A stretch of DNA of 7,475 nucleotides from Planctomycetota bacterium (GTDB lineage: Bacteria > Planctomycetota > SZUA-567). A program made the translations under genes and the position numbers. The stretch is from the NCBI GenBank assembly GCA_031270145.1, contig JAISYD010000033.1:1-7475 (forward strand), in the 5' to 3' direction. The notes under the pieces were generated by a model, which was not told the DNA's origin, did not search any database, and was given only the letters and a program-made list of their open reading frames with translations. Positions 1 to 5,835 of the stretch are shown here, in pieces. How positions within the stretch are numbered: the stretch's first letter is position 1; each line of letters opens with the position of its first letter.

Positions 1-287
1 CGGAAGACATCGCGGACGGCGAGGAGCGATGGTTGACAGGCAGTTTCCCCGTTATGCGCCGCCCTGAAGCATCATGCGCCGCCTCTCCGGCCCCTGCATT
101 CCGGACCGGCATTACATGCTGCCGGCCGTCAATCGCCTGCCAGAGATTCGGAAATAAGCCCGCCCGCCATCGCCGTCCGCTAAACAAATTGACAGATATG
201 GTTTTACACATCGCAAGCGGTAAAATAACCGGCTACTCATTTTCATGCGTCGGCCCTGCGATATGTCCGCCCGATCCGGAAAAAAAA
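1..287. other. Intergenic region with no supportable gene
   Basis: No convincing gene is visible on either strand. The plus frame that is open from base 3 to 377 runs through the promoter and into the next gene, and its product is a Cys/Pro/Arg-rich string with no domain character. The other two plus frames stop at about 36 and 64, so the last few codons of an upstream gene could lie there, but nothing identifies it. One short hairpin sits at 106-125 (listed separately). From about 180 onward the sequence becomes richer in A and T, leading into the promoter at 288. Confidence 0.6.
106..125. repeat. Short inverted repeat (hairpin) in the left intergenic region
   Basis: CCGGCA at 106-111 and TGCCGG at 120-125 form a perfect 6-bp stem around an 8-base loop. 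No T-run follows on either side, so it does not look like an intrinsic terminator. It could be a remnant of the upstream gene's 3' end or a chance GC-rich palindrome. Confidence 0.35.
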
Positions 288-316
288 TTGACAAGTAAAC
301 CTATCTTTATTATATT
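280..316 (+). promoter_or_regulatory. Sigma70-type promoter for the radical SAM gene
   Basis: The -35 box TTGACA (288-293) matches the consensus exactly. It is separated by 17 bases from TATATT (311-316), which matches the -10 consensus at 5 of 6 positions. Eight consecutive A residues (280-287) precede the -35 box, in the place where an UP-like element would help RNA polymerase bind. Transcription should start near 323, giving a leader of about 40 bases. This is the most AT-rich stretch of an otherwise GC-rich window, which supports the call. Confidence 0.75.
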
Positions 317-320
317 ATAC

Positions 321-340
321 CATATACCGGCTAATATATG
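321..340. promoter_or_regulatory. Inverted repeat at the expected transcription start (possible operator)
   Basis: CATATA (321-326) and TATATG (335-340) are exact inverted copies separated by 8 bases. They sit just downstream of the -10 box, over and after the expected start point, where a repressor would block initiation or clearance. I do not recognise the motif as belonging to a named regulator, and AT-rich sequence can produce such repeats by chance. Confidence 0.35.
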
Positions 341-350
341 TGACTATCAT

Positions 351-355
351 AGGAG
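351..355 (+). promoter_or_regulatory. Ribosome binding site that sets the radical SAM start
   Basis: AGGAG lies 8 bases before the ATG at 364. The frame is also open from a GTG at 340, but that codon has no such site and lies within the inverted repeat close to the expected transcription start. The ATG at 364 is therefore preferred. Confidence 0.75.
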
Positions 356-363
356 ATGCCAAT

Positions 364-1323
364 ATGTCCAGCCTTAAGAAGGAATCCGGCTACACCCTGG
401 AACCGCAGGATCGGCCCTTTGTCGAGATTCTCCGCACCACGCCGGTCGAAACCATCTGTCCCAATTTTTACGCCCTGGATCATGCCCGGGGCTGTTCTTT
501 CAGCCCGCTCTGCTCCTACTGTTATTTGAAGGATCCCTATTACGACCACGGCCGCACCAGCGCCGCCACCAATACGGACGATCTGCTCGCCGAAGTTAGG
601 CAATGGATCGGCCGGGACAACCTGGAGACCTATGTCGCCAACGCCGGCAACCTTTCAGACAGCCTGGCCTTCGAATCCTTCCGGCCGATCATGGGAGAGC
701 TGATCGAGTTGTTCCGCAGCGAAGCCGAGGCAAAGGGTCGGCCCCACACCCTGCTTTTGGTCACCAAGGGCGGCGAGGACGATTGCCGGTCCCTGCTGGA
801 AAGGAGACCCTGCCAAAACATCATCGTCTCCTTCTCCGTCAATTGCCGCGAAGCCCAGAAGAAGCACGAGAAGGGCGCCGCCGACAGCGACGGCCGCCTG
901 GCCGCCGCCGCCAAGCTAAAACAAGCCGGCTGGCGGGTGCGGGTGCGGATCGATCCGATGATCCATGGCTACGATTACCGGGAAATAGCGGAGGAGGTGG
1001 CGAGGATAAAGCCGGAAAGGGTCACGCTGGGGGCGTTGCGCGCCGATCCCGGCCTCTATCCCTGCCTGGATCCCGAACTCCGGGCGCCGTTGGCGCCGGC
1101 GCCGGCGCTCAAAGGCAAATACGCTCTGGCCCGCTATCCCTTCGAGATGCGCCTTGCCCTCTACCGCCAAGCGGCCGACATCCTCCGCCCGGTCTGCTCG
1201 CTTGGCCTGTGCGAGGAAACGCCGGATGTCTGGAAAGCCCTGGGCTTCGATTGGCAAAACACCAGTTGCAACTGCGAAGGTCATCCCGGCCACCATCCAG
1301 GCTTCCACCCCGCCCAAAAATAG
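364..1323 (+). CDS. Radical SAM protein, spore photoproduct lyase (SPL)-like family, unusual CX5CX2C motif
   Basis: A 319-residue protein. The cluster motif is Cys44-x5-Cys50-x2-Cys53 followed by Tyr54. The Cys-x2-Cys-Tyr end is typical of radical SAM enzymes, but the first gap is five residues where the standard motif has three. Further SPL-like features are GNLSDSLAF (95-103), a TKGG strand (134-137), the VSFSVN strand (155-160), an AAAKLKQAGWRVRVRIDP segment (181-198) and a Cys-rich end with Cys278, Cys283 and a CNC at 302-304. The C-terminal cysteines could bind a second metal cluster, which is inference. Such enzymes cleave S-adenosylmethionine to start radical chemistry. Whether this one repairs DNA or modifies another substrate cannot be told, and several SPL-like subfamilies have no known function. 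It stands under its own promoter. The next gene, a cysteine desulfurase, could supply sulfur for its Fe-S cluster. Confidence 0.8.
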   Translation: MSSLKKESGYTLEPQDRPFVEILRTTPVETICPNFYALDHARGCSFSPLCSYCYLKDPYYDHGRTSAATNTDDLLAEVRQWIGRDNLETYVANAGNLSDSLAFESFRPIMGELIELFRSEAEAKGRPHTLLLVTKGGEDDCRSLLERRPCQNIIVSFSVNCREAQKKHEKGAADSDGRLAAAAKLKQAGWRVRVRIDPMIHGYDYREIAEEVARIKPERVTLGALRADPGLYPCLDPELRAPLAPAPALKGKYALARYPFEMRLALYRQAADILRPVCSLGLCEETPDVWKALGFDWQNTSCNCEGHPGHHPGFHPAQK

Positions 1324-1339
1324 CGGCCGATGCGTGTTC

Positions 1340-1378
1340 CGGCGTCCGCAAACGCCGCCGAACCGGGAGATTGCCCGG
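1340..1378. repeat. Two adjacent short hairpins after the radical SAM gene
   Basis: CGGCGT (1340-1345) pairs with ACGCCG (1352-1357), and CCGGG (1363-1367) pairs with CCCGG (1374-1378). Both have 6-base loops. They lie 16 bases after the stop codon, where a terminator would sit. No T-run follows, so intrinsic termination is not supported; they may only slow 3' decay or arise from GC richness. Confidence 0.3.
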
Positions 1379-1406
1379 GAACCAGCCGCGCCGGATCGGA
1401 CGGCGC

Positions 1407-1434
1407 TTGCGTTATTTGAAAAATGAACCATAAT
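1407..1434 (+). promoter_or_regulatory. Possible promoter for the cysteine desulfurase gene
   Basis: CATAAT (1429-1434) matches the -10 consensus at 5 of 6 positions and lies in a local AT-rich patch. The best -35 candidate, TTGCGT (1407-1412), is 16 bases upstream and matches only 3 of 6. The 201-base gap before the gene leaves room for a separate promoter. If it is used, the leader would be about 84 bases, in which I see no known riboswitch. Confidence 0.35.
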
Positions 1435-1524
1435 TCGGCAAGTCCGCGGCCAAGGCCGGAAAGGCGACCCAATCCCATCCGGCCAGCTTCGAACAGCGCC
1501 GCTTGCGCGGAAAGGGATCCGACA

Positions 1525-2691
1525 ATGGAAGAAGGGAAGATAGTCTATCTGGACAACGCCGCCACCACCAGGGTGGATCCGGAGGTCCTGGCGGCCATGC
1601 AACCGTATTTTTGCGAAAAATACGGCAACGCCTCCTCCCAATACTACGAATTGGGCCGCCAGGCCCGCGCCGCCCTGGAAAAGGCCAGGGAAAGGCTGGC
1701 CGCCCTCCTGGGCGCCTCGCCGGAGGAAATCTTCTTCACCGCCGGCGCCACCGAGTCCAATAACTGGGTCATCCAGGGGACGGCCCTGGGAGGCAGGAAA
1801 AAGCACATCATAACCAGCGCCATCGAGCATCACGCCGTCCTCGAGCCCCTCGAGTGGCTCAAGAAGAACGGCTACGCCGATTTCACCCTGTTGCCGGTCG
1901 GGAAAACCGGCCAGGTGGATCCGGACGACTTGAAAAAAGCCCTCCGGCCCGATACCGGCCTGGTTAGCATCATGCACGCCAACAACGAGATCGGCAGCAT
2001 CCAACCAATAGAGCGGCTGGCCGCCATCGCCCGCGGCGCCGGCGTCCCCTTCCACACCGACGCCTGCCAGTCGGCCGGCAAGATGGACGTCGACGTCAAC
2101 CGCCTGGGGATCGACGCGCTCAGCCTCTCGGCCCACAAGTTCCACGGCCCCAAGGGCATCGGCGCCCTCTACCTCAGGAAGGGCGTCCGCCTCGCCACCT
2201 TCATGCACGGCGGCAACCAGGAGGGTCGCCGCCGCTCCGGAACCTCCAACGTCGCCGGAGCGGTGGGGCTGGGAAAGGCGGCGGAGCTGGCGCCGAAATA
2301 CATCGCCGACGGCCCGCGCCAGGCCGCCCTGATCGAGGAGCTTTGGCGGGGCCTGTCCGGCGCGATCCGGAAAATCACCAGGAACGGCGACCCGGACAAC
2401 CGCATCCCCAACCTCCTTTCCGTCTGCGTGGAAGGGGCGGAGGGCGAGGCCATCCTCGGCTACCTCGACATGTCGGGCCTGCAGGTGTCGTCCGGTTCGG
2501 CCTGCACCAGCGGCAGCCTGGAGCCGTCGCACGTCCTCCTGGCCTGCGGCGTGCCGGTGGAGCTGGCGCACGGCTCCATCCGCGTCTCCATCAGCCACGA
2601 AACCGGCGACGCCGACGCGAAACTGCTGCTGGCCGCCATGCCGGACGTGGTGGCGCGGCTCCGGACCATGAGCGTGACCTGGAAGGAATAG
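1525..2691 (+). CDS. nifS: Cysteine desulfurase, NifS/IscS type (group I)
   Basis: A 388-residue PLP enzyme that converts L-cysteine to L-alanine and passes the sulfur on as an enzyme persulfide for Fe-S clusters, tRNA thiolation or cofactors. Landmarks in order are LDNAATT (9-15), GATESNN (74-80), EHH (101-103) with the ring-stacking His, HANNEIG (151-157), HTDACQSAG (177-185) with the PLP-contacting Asp179, SAHKFHGPKG (202-211) with the PLP lysine Lys205, RRSGTSN (236-242), and SSGSACTSGSLEPSHVL (322-338) with the nucleophile Cys327. The SSGSACTS context defines group I, and the length is normal. The start is the ATG at 1525, preceded by AAAGGGA with 7-base spacing. An in-frame ATG at 1423 would add a Pro/Arg-rich extension outside the family fold and has no ribosome site. 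No iscU, iscR or nif genes are adjacent, so the sulfur acceptor is unknown. The next gene begins 16 bases downstream, so the two are probably cotranscribed. Confidence 0.95.
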   Translation: MEEGKIVYLDNAATTRVDPEVLAAMQPYFCEKYGNASSQYYELGRQARAALEKARERLAALLGASPEEIFFTAGATESNNWVIQGTALGGRKKHIITSAIEHHAVLEPLEWLKKNGYADFTLLPVGKTGQVDPDDLKKALRPDTGLVSIMHANNEIGSIQPIERLAAIARGAGVPFHTDACQSAGKMDVDVNRLGIDALSLSAHKFHGPKGIGALYLRKGVRLATFMHGGNQEGRRRSGTSNVAGAVGLGKAAELAPKYIADGPRQAALIEELWRGLSGAIRKITRNGDPDNRIPNLLSVCVEGAEGEAILGYLDMSGLQVSSGSACTSGSLEPSHVLLACGVPVELAHGSIRVSISHETGDADAKLLLAAMPDVVARLRTMSVTWKE

Positions 2692-2696
2692 GCGGG

Positions 2697-2703
2697 AAGA
2701 GGA
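2697..2703 (+). promoter_or_regulatory. Ribosome binding site of the CTP synthase homologue
   Basis: The purine-rich AAGAGGA lies inside the 16-base gap after the cysteine desulfurase stop codon and 4 bases before the ATG at 2708. No promoter fits in this gap, so the gene depends on transcription from upstream. Confidence 0.55.
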
Positions 2704-2707
2704 CGGC

Positions 2708-4348
2708 ATGAGCAAGTTCATCTTCGTAACCGGCGGGGTGGTGTCGTCGGTGGGCAAGGGCCTGGCCGCGGCCTCCATCTGCCTGTTGTTGCGGCGCCGC
2801 GGCCTACGTCTGGCCATGCTCAAGCTCGACCCCTACATCAACGTCGATCCCGGCGGCATGGATCCGCGCCAGCACGGCGAGATTTACGTCACCGACGACG
2901 GCGCCGAGGTCGACCTGGATATCGGCCACTATGAGCGTTTCGCCGGAACCGGGCTGGGCCGCCTCTCCAACATCACCACCGGCCGCATCTACCAGTCGGT
3001 CATCGACCGGGAGCGCCGCGGCGTCTACGGCGGCGGAACCGTCCAGGTGGTGCCGCACATCACCGACGCCATCAAGGAGACGTTCGTCCGCCTGGAGGGG
3101 CCGGACATCGACGTGGTGATGGTGGAGCTGGGCGGCACGGTCGGCGACATCGAGGGGATGCCGTTCATCGAGGCGTTCCGGCAATTCTCGCTGGAGCGGG
3201 CGGACGGCGACGCCCTTTTCATCCACATAACCCTGGTCCCGCTCTTGCGCGCCTCCCGCGAGATCAAGACCAAGCCCACCCAGCACTCGGTGCAAAAACT
3301 CCGGGAATACGGCATCCAACCCGACATCATTGTCTGCCGCTCCGAAAACGACGTGCCCGAGGCGGTCAAGGAAAAGATCGCCATGTTCTGCAACGTCCGC
3401 CGCGACTGCGTACTGGACGAGCGCAATGTCCGGGACAGCGTTTACGAAGTGCCGGCGATGCTCCGCGACCAGAAGGCCGACGATCTCGTCTGCCGGCGCC
3501 TGAACCTGCCGGAGGCCAGGCCCGACCTCCGGGACTGGGAGGAAATGCTCGCCATCGCGGCGGCCCCGGAGGAAACGCTGGAAATCGCCGTGGCCGGGGC
3601 GCTCCAGGCCGGCGGCGACAGCTACAAGTCGGTGTCGGAGGCGCTGTTCCACGGCGGCGTGGCCAACCGAGTCCGGGTGATCCGGCGGGAGCTGGACGCC
3701 GAGCGGATTGGCCCCGGCAATATCGACGCCTTATGCCGCGGCGTGCGCGGGATCGTCGTCCCCGCCGGGGCGGGGAGGATCGGCTCGGACGGGACGCTCC
3801 TGACCATCCGCTGGGCCAGGGAGAACCGCGTCCCCCTCCTGGCCACCGGATTCGGCATGGAGCTGGCCGTCCTGGAATTCGCGCGGAACGCGGCCGGCAT
3901 TCCCGAGGCCCGGCACCCCAGCATCCCTCCCGGCGTCTCCGATTTTTCCCTGGCGGCGCTGATCCGGATGGACGCCGCCCGCCAGCCCACCCACGAGCGG
4001 GTTGCCGGACGCAAAGGCCTTTATGCCTGCGCCCTGGCGAAGGGCACTTTGCTCCGAGCCGCCTACGGGGACGCCGAATTTGTCCGGGAGCGGCACCGGA
4101 ACGAGTGCGAAGTGAATCCGCTGCTGCTGGATCGCCTGGAACAGGCCGGCTTGGCGGTGTCGGGAGCGAATCCGGACTCGCGACTGGTGGAGGCCGTCGA
4201 ACTTCCGGGTCACCCCTGGTTCGTGGCCGTGTTGTTTTATCCCGAGTACCGCAGCCGTCCGGTGGAGCCGCATCCCCTGTTCAAGGCATTCGTGGCGGCG
4301 GCGCGGAGTGGGCGGCCCGGGGGCGGTTTCGTTTCGCCGAAGCCTTAA
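2708..4348 (+). CDS. pyrG: CTP synthase homologue with intact synthetase domain and dead glutaminase domain
   Basis: A 546-residue protein, the usual CTP synthase length. The family makes CTP by phosphorylating UTP at O4 with ATP and adding ammonia taken from glutamine in a C-terminal class I amidotransferase domain. The synthetase half is well conserved: GGVVSSVGKG P-loop (9-18), KLDPYINVDPG (39-49), DLDIGHYERF (69-78), ELGGTVGDIE (140-149), KTKPTQHSV (187-195) and GIQPDI (202-207). The glutaminase half (about 290-535) aligns over its length but has lost its active site. Against E. coli PyrG as I recall it, nucleophile Cys379 is Gly381 (codon GGA at 3848), His515 is Tyr511 (TAT at 4238), oxyanion Gly351 is Ala353, and Leu380, Gln383, Glu403 and Arg470 are Phe382, Glu385, Ser405 and Glu466. 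The GGTMRLG segment is also missing. Only the triad Glu (Glu513) remains. The open frame and conserved synthetase half argue against decay. Glutamine use should be impossible; ammonia-dependent CTP synthesis or another nucleophile is inferred. Confidence 0.9.
   Translation: MSKFIFVTGGVVSSVGKGLAAASICLLLRRRGLRLAMLKLDPYINVDPGGMDPRQHGEIYVTDDGAEVDLDIGHYERFAGTGLGRLSNITTGRIYQSVIDRERRGVYGGGTVQVVPHITDAIKETFVRLEGPDIDVVMVELGGTVGDIEGMPFIEAFRQFSLERADGDALFIHITLVPLLRASREIKTKPTQHSVQKLREYGIQPDIIVCRSENDVPEAVKEKIAMFCNVRRDCVLDERNVRDSVYEVPAMLRDQKADDLVCRRLNLPEARPDLRDWEEMLAIAAAPEETLEIAVAGALQAGGDSYKSVSEALFHGGVANRVRVIRRELDAERIGPGNIDALCRGVRGIVVPAGAGRIGSDGTLLTIRWARENRVPLLATGFGMELAVLEFARNAAGIPEARHPSIPPGVSDFSLAALIRMDAARQPTHERVAGRKGLYACALAKGTLLRAAYGDAEFVRERHRNECEVNPLLLDRLEQAGLAVSGANPDSRLVEAVELPGHPWFVAVLFYPEYRSRPVEPHPLFKAFVAAARSGRPGGGFVSPKP
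4345..4348. other. Convergent stop codons sharing TTAA
   Basis: The plus-strand CTP synthase homologue stops with TAA at 4346-4348, and the minus-strand HDOD gene stops with TAA read from 4347 to 4345. The palindrome TTAA serves both. There is therefore no intergenic space for a bidirectional terminator, and transcripts from each side must run into the opposing gene unless terminated by Rho. Confidence 0.9.
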
Positions 4349-5214
4349 CTCGACAGCAGCGAGAAAAACTCGCCCGCCCTGCCTATCTCCAGGATGACCC
4401 TCTCGACGCACCGGTCGAGGAAATCCCGGTCCAGCCTGAAGCTGGCCGTCACCGCCGGATCGAAGGCCGGCATGCAATTGTCGCCGCCGCTGCCCACTCC
4501 CAGAGCCCGGGCCAGGATGTCGCCGATATGGACAAAGGCGACCAATTCCCGCTCTTCCGAATAGCGGTGGGGCGCGTGGTGCCCCGCCACCATGCGCACC
4601 ACCTCGTTCGGCAGCCGCCATTTCTCTATCAGCCAACTCCCCACGGCGGCGTGGTTGAAGCCGCTCATGACCTTGGCCTCCACCTCGGTGATCAGGAGTT
4701 TCCGCTCGGCGGCGAATTTCACGATGGGGCCGAAAATAGCCGGCTGGAACTGATCCATGACGATCTTGCCGATGTCGTGCAGCAAGCCGCCGATGAAGGC
4801 GTCCTCGGCCAGTTGCACCGCCCCGAAGGCCTCGGCCGTCGCCTTCGAGGCCAGGGCCGCGCCCAGGGAATGCTGCCAAAAGCGCTTGATGTCCAGGCCG
4901 CCGGCCGTCTCCTTCTTGAAGGTTTCGAAGACCGAGGCGGTCATGATGCTGGTGCGGATCTTGTTGAAGCCGAGGATCACCACGGCGTGCCTGACCGACT
5001 TGATTTGCTTGGGGAAGCCGTAATAGGCGCTGTTCACCAGGCGCAGCACCTTGCCGGAGAGGGCCTGATCCTGCTCAATCAGGCGGCCGATGTCGGCCGC
5101 GTTGGTGGAGGGGTTGCCGAGCCGCCCCATGATCTGCGTCACCACCGACGGAAGGGTGGGCAGATCGTTTATCGACTCGATGGCGGTCCTGAGCTTCTTG
5201 GCGTCTATCGGCAT
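4345..5214 (-). CDS. HDOD-domain signalling protein
   Basis: A 289-residue protein made almost entirely of one HDOD domain, an HD-superfamily module often found in bacterial signalling and in or near chemotaxis loci. Features are the opening LPTLPSVVTQIM (18-29), DIGRLIEQDQALSGKVLRLVNSAYYG (41-66), WQHS (113-116) with His115, GGLLHDIGK (142-150) with His146-Asp147, NHAAVG (187-192) with His188, GHHAPH (211-216), and VHIGDILAR (228-236) with Asp232. The His/Asp positions that bind metal in active HD phosphohydrolases therefore all seem filled, but HDOD proteins lack the GYP motif and enzymatic activity has generally not been shown. The ATG at 5214 is chosen because the domain begins 18 residues later. 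The frame stays open far upstream only as a shadow of neighbouring genes. The ribosome site is weak, which fits translational coupling through the 10-base overlap with the gene upstream. Confidence 0.88.
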   Translation of the reverse strand: MPIDAKKLRTAIESINDLPTLPSVVTQIMGRLGNPSTNAADIGRLIEQDQALSGKVLRLVNSAYYGFPKQIKSVRHAVVILGFNKIRTSIMTASVFETFKKETAGGLDIKRFWQHSLGAALASKATAEAFGAVQLAEDAFIGGLLHDIGKIVMDQFQPAIFGPIVKFAAERKLLITEVEAKVMSGFNHAAVGSWLIEKWRLPNEVVRMVAGHHAPHRYSEERELVAFVHIGDILARALGVGSGGDNCMPAFDPAVTASFRLDRDFLDRCVERVILEIGRAGEFFSLLSS

Positions 5215-5639
5215 GGCGCGGTCCAGTCCCCCGGCAGATTCAGCGCCTTGGCGAGCGGCCCGTCGTTGCCGTGCGCCGCCAGATGCCGGACGACGATATC
5301 GCGGAGCGCCGTCATCAGGGGATCGTCCCCGACGTTGGCGAAGCGCCCGGATACCCAGTCCGCCACCCGCCCGGCGAATTCCTCGTTTTCCGGGGTTGGG
5401 ATCGGCGCCGGCGGCGGGGCGGAGGCGATCACCGCCGGGGCGGCGGGCGCGGTCTCGGAGGCGGAGTCGTCCGTGAGCACCGCGATCGACTTTATGCCCC
5501 ATTTTTTGATGCGGTTCACGAATATCGGCGTCAACCTTATACCGGCCGGTATGAGGACGGCGCCGCCGGCGTCGGTCAGCGCCTCGGCCAACCGCATGCC
5601 GGAGGTGACCGCGTCGATGCTCAATTTGAGGGTGGCCAT
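5205..5639 (-). CDS. Small protein resembling the N-terminal module of HD-GYP proteins
   Basis: A 144-residue soluble protein. Residues 4-56 show the pattern seen at the N-terminus of many HD-GYP phosphodiesterases: GMRLAEALTDAGGAVLIPAG (14-33), then LTPIFVNRIKKWGIKSIAV (36-54). This is my reading from pattern memory, not a search. An Ala/Pro linker follows (about 63-83, with APPPAPIP), then a helical C-terminal part (about 85-125) with no recognised signature. Here the module is not fused to a catalytic domain; the HDOD protein is encoded next, with a 10-base overlap and a -1 frame relation, suggesting termination-reinitiation and a physical partnership. The ATG at 5639 has GGAAAG upstream (9-base spacing). 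The frame is open further, but the extra residues lie before the fold and inside the leader downstream of the promoter at 5743-5771. Confidence 0.75.
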   Translation of the reverse strand: MATLKLSIDAVTSGMRLAEALTDAGGAVLIPAGIRLTPIFVNRIKKWGIKSIAVLTDDSASETAPAAPAVIASAPPPAPIPTPENEEFAGRVADWVSGRFANVGDDPLMTALRDIVVRHLAAHGNDGPLAKALNLPGDWTAPCR

Positions 5640-5648
5640 CGCCTTTTT

Positions 5649-5654
5649 CTTTCC
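5649..5654 (-). promoter_or_regulatory. Ribosome binding site of the small module protein
   Basis: GGAAAG on the minus strand lies 9 bases before the ATG at 5639. It decides the start against longer readings of the same frame. Confidence 0.55.
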
Positions 5655-5709
5655 AGGTTGCGGCCGGGGCGCGCCATGCCGTTCGCGGAACCGGGCGCAA
5701 ACAGACAGG

Positions 5710-5725
5710 CGGGATTGAAATCCCG
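5710..5725 (-). other. Leader hairpin downstream of the minus-strand promoter
   Basis: CGGGAT (5710-5715) and ATCCCG (5720-5725) form a perfect 6-bp stem with a 4-base loop. The hairpin begins about 11 bases after the expected transcription start at about 5736, so it would sit at the 5' end of the messenger RNA. A 5' hairpin can protect a transcript from decay or bind a regulator. It is about 70 bases before the start codon and so does not hide the ribosome site directly. Confidence 0.45.
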
Positions 5726-5742
5726 GCTTCCCTACCCTCCAT

Positions 5743-5771
5743 AGTATAGCGGGCCGGGCCAGGCGTGGCAA
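5743..5771 (-). promoter_or_regulatory. Sigma70-type promoter for the small protein and HDOD gene pair
   Basis: Read on the minus strand, TTGCCA (5771-5766) matches the -35 consensus at 5 of 6 positions, and TATACT (5748-5743) matches the -10 consensus at 5 of 6, with an ideal 17-base spacer. Expected transcription start is near 5736, giving a leader of about 97 bases. This allows the pair to be expressed separately from cheD, which ends 82 bases upstream. Confidence 0.7.
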
Positions 5772-5835
5772 ATCGAAACTGGCGGGAAGATGGAAATAAG
5801 CACAAGTGAAGGCGGCGATTCCCCGGCCGCCGCGC

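Noticed and set aside
33..226. Two further TTGACA hexamers (33-38 and 189-194) as extra promoters
   Set aside because: Neither has an acceptable -10 box at 15-19 bases. The nearest candidate to the second, TAAAAT at 221-226, is 26 bases away.
33..377. Open plus-strand frame at the left end
   Set aside because: It runs through the promoter, leader and start of the radical SAM gene, has no ribosome site, and its product is low in fold-like character.
1423..1524. 34-residue N-terminal extension of the cysteine desulfurase
   Set aside because: The Pro/Arg-rich residues do not belong to the family fold, the upstream ATG has no ribosome site, and it overlaps a plausible -10 box region.
916..2823. 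635-residue minus-strand open frame
   Set aside because: It is antisense to the radical SAM, cysteine desulfurase and CTP synthase genes. It is an artefact of high GC at third codon positions, with Gly/Arg/Asp-rich content and no motif.
2708..4348. Pseudogene call for the CTP synthase homologue
   Set aside because: The frame is intact over the normal length and the synthetase motifs are all kept. Loss is confined to the glutamine site, which fits altered function better than decay.
4359..4373. Hairpin GCGAG/CTCGC as terminator of the CTP synthase gene
   Set aside because: The stem is only 5 bp, lies within HDOD coding sequence and is followed by a C-rich stretch instead of a T-run.
5205..5214. 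Programmed frameshift joining the small protein to the HDOD protein
   Set aside because: The 10-base overlap contains no slippery heptamer. A start codon just before the stop codon is better explained by termination-reinitiation.
3733..5718. 661-residue plus-strand open frame
   Set aside because: It overlaps the CTP synthase end in another frame and lies antisense to the HDOD and small-protein genes, both of which have clear domain evidence.
5215..5805. Long N-terminal extension of the HDOD protein
   Set aside because: The extra residues are the small module gene and the leader read in the wrong frame. The HDOD domain begins just after the ATG at 5214.
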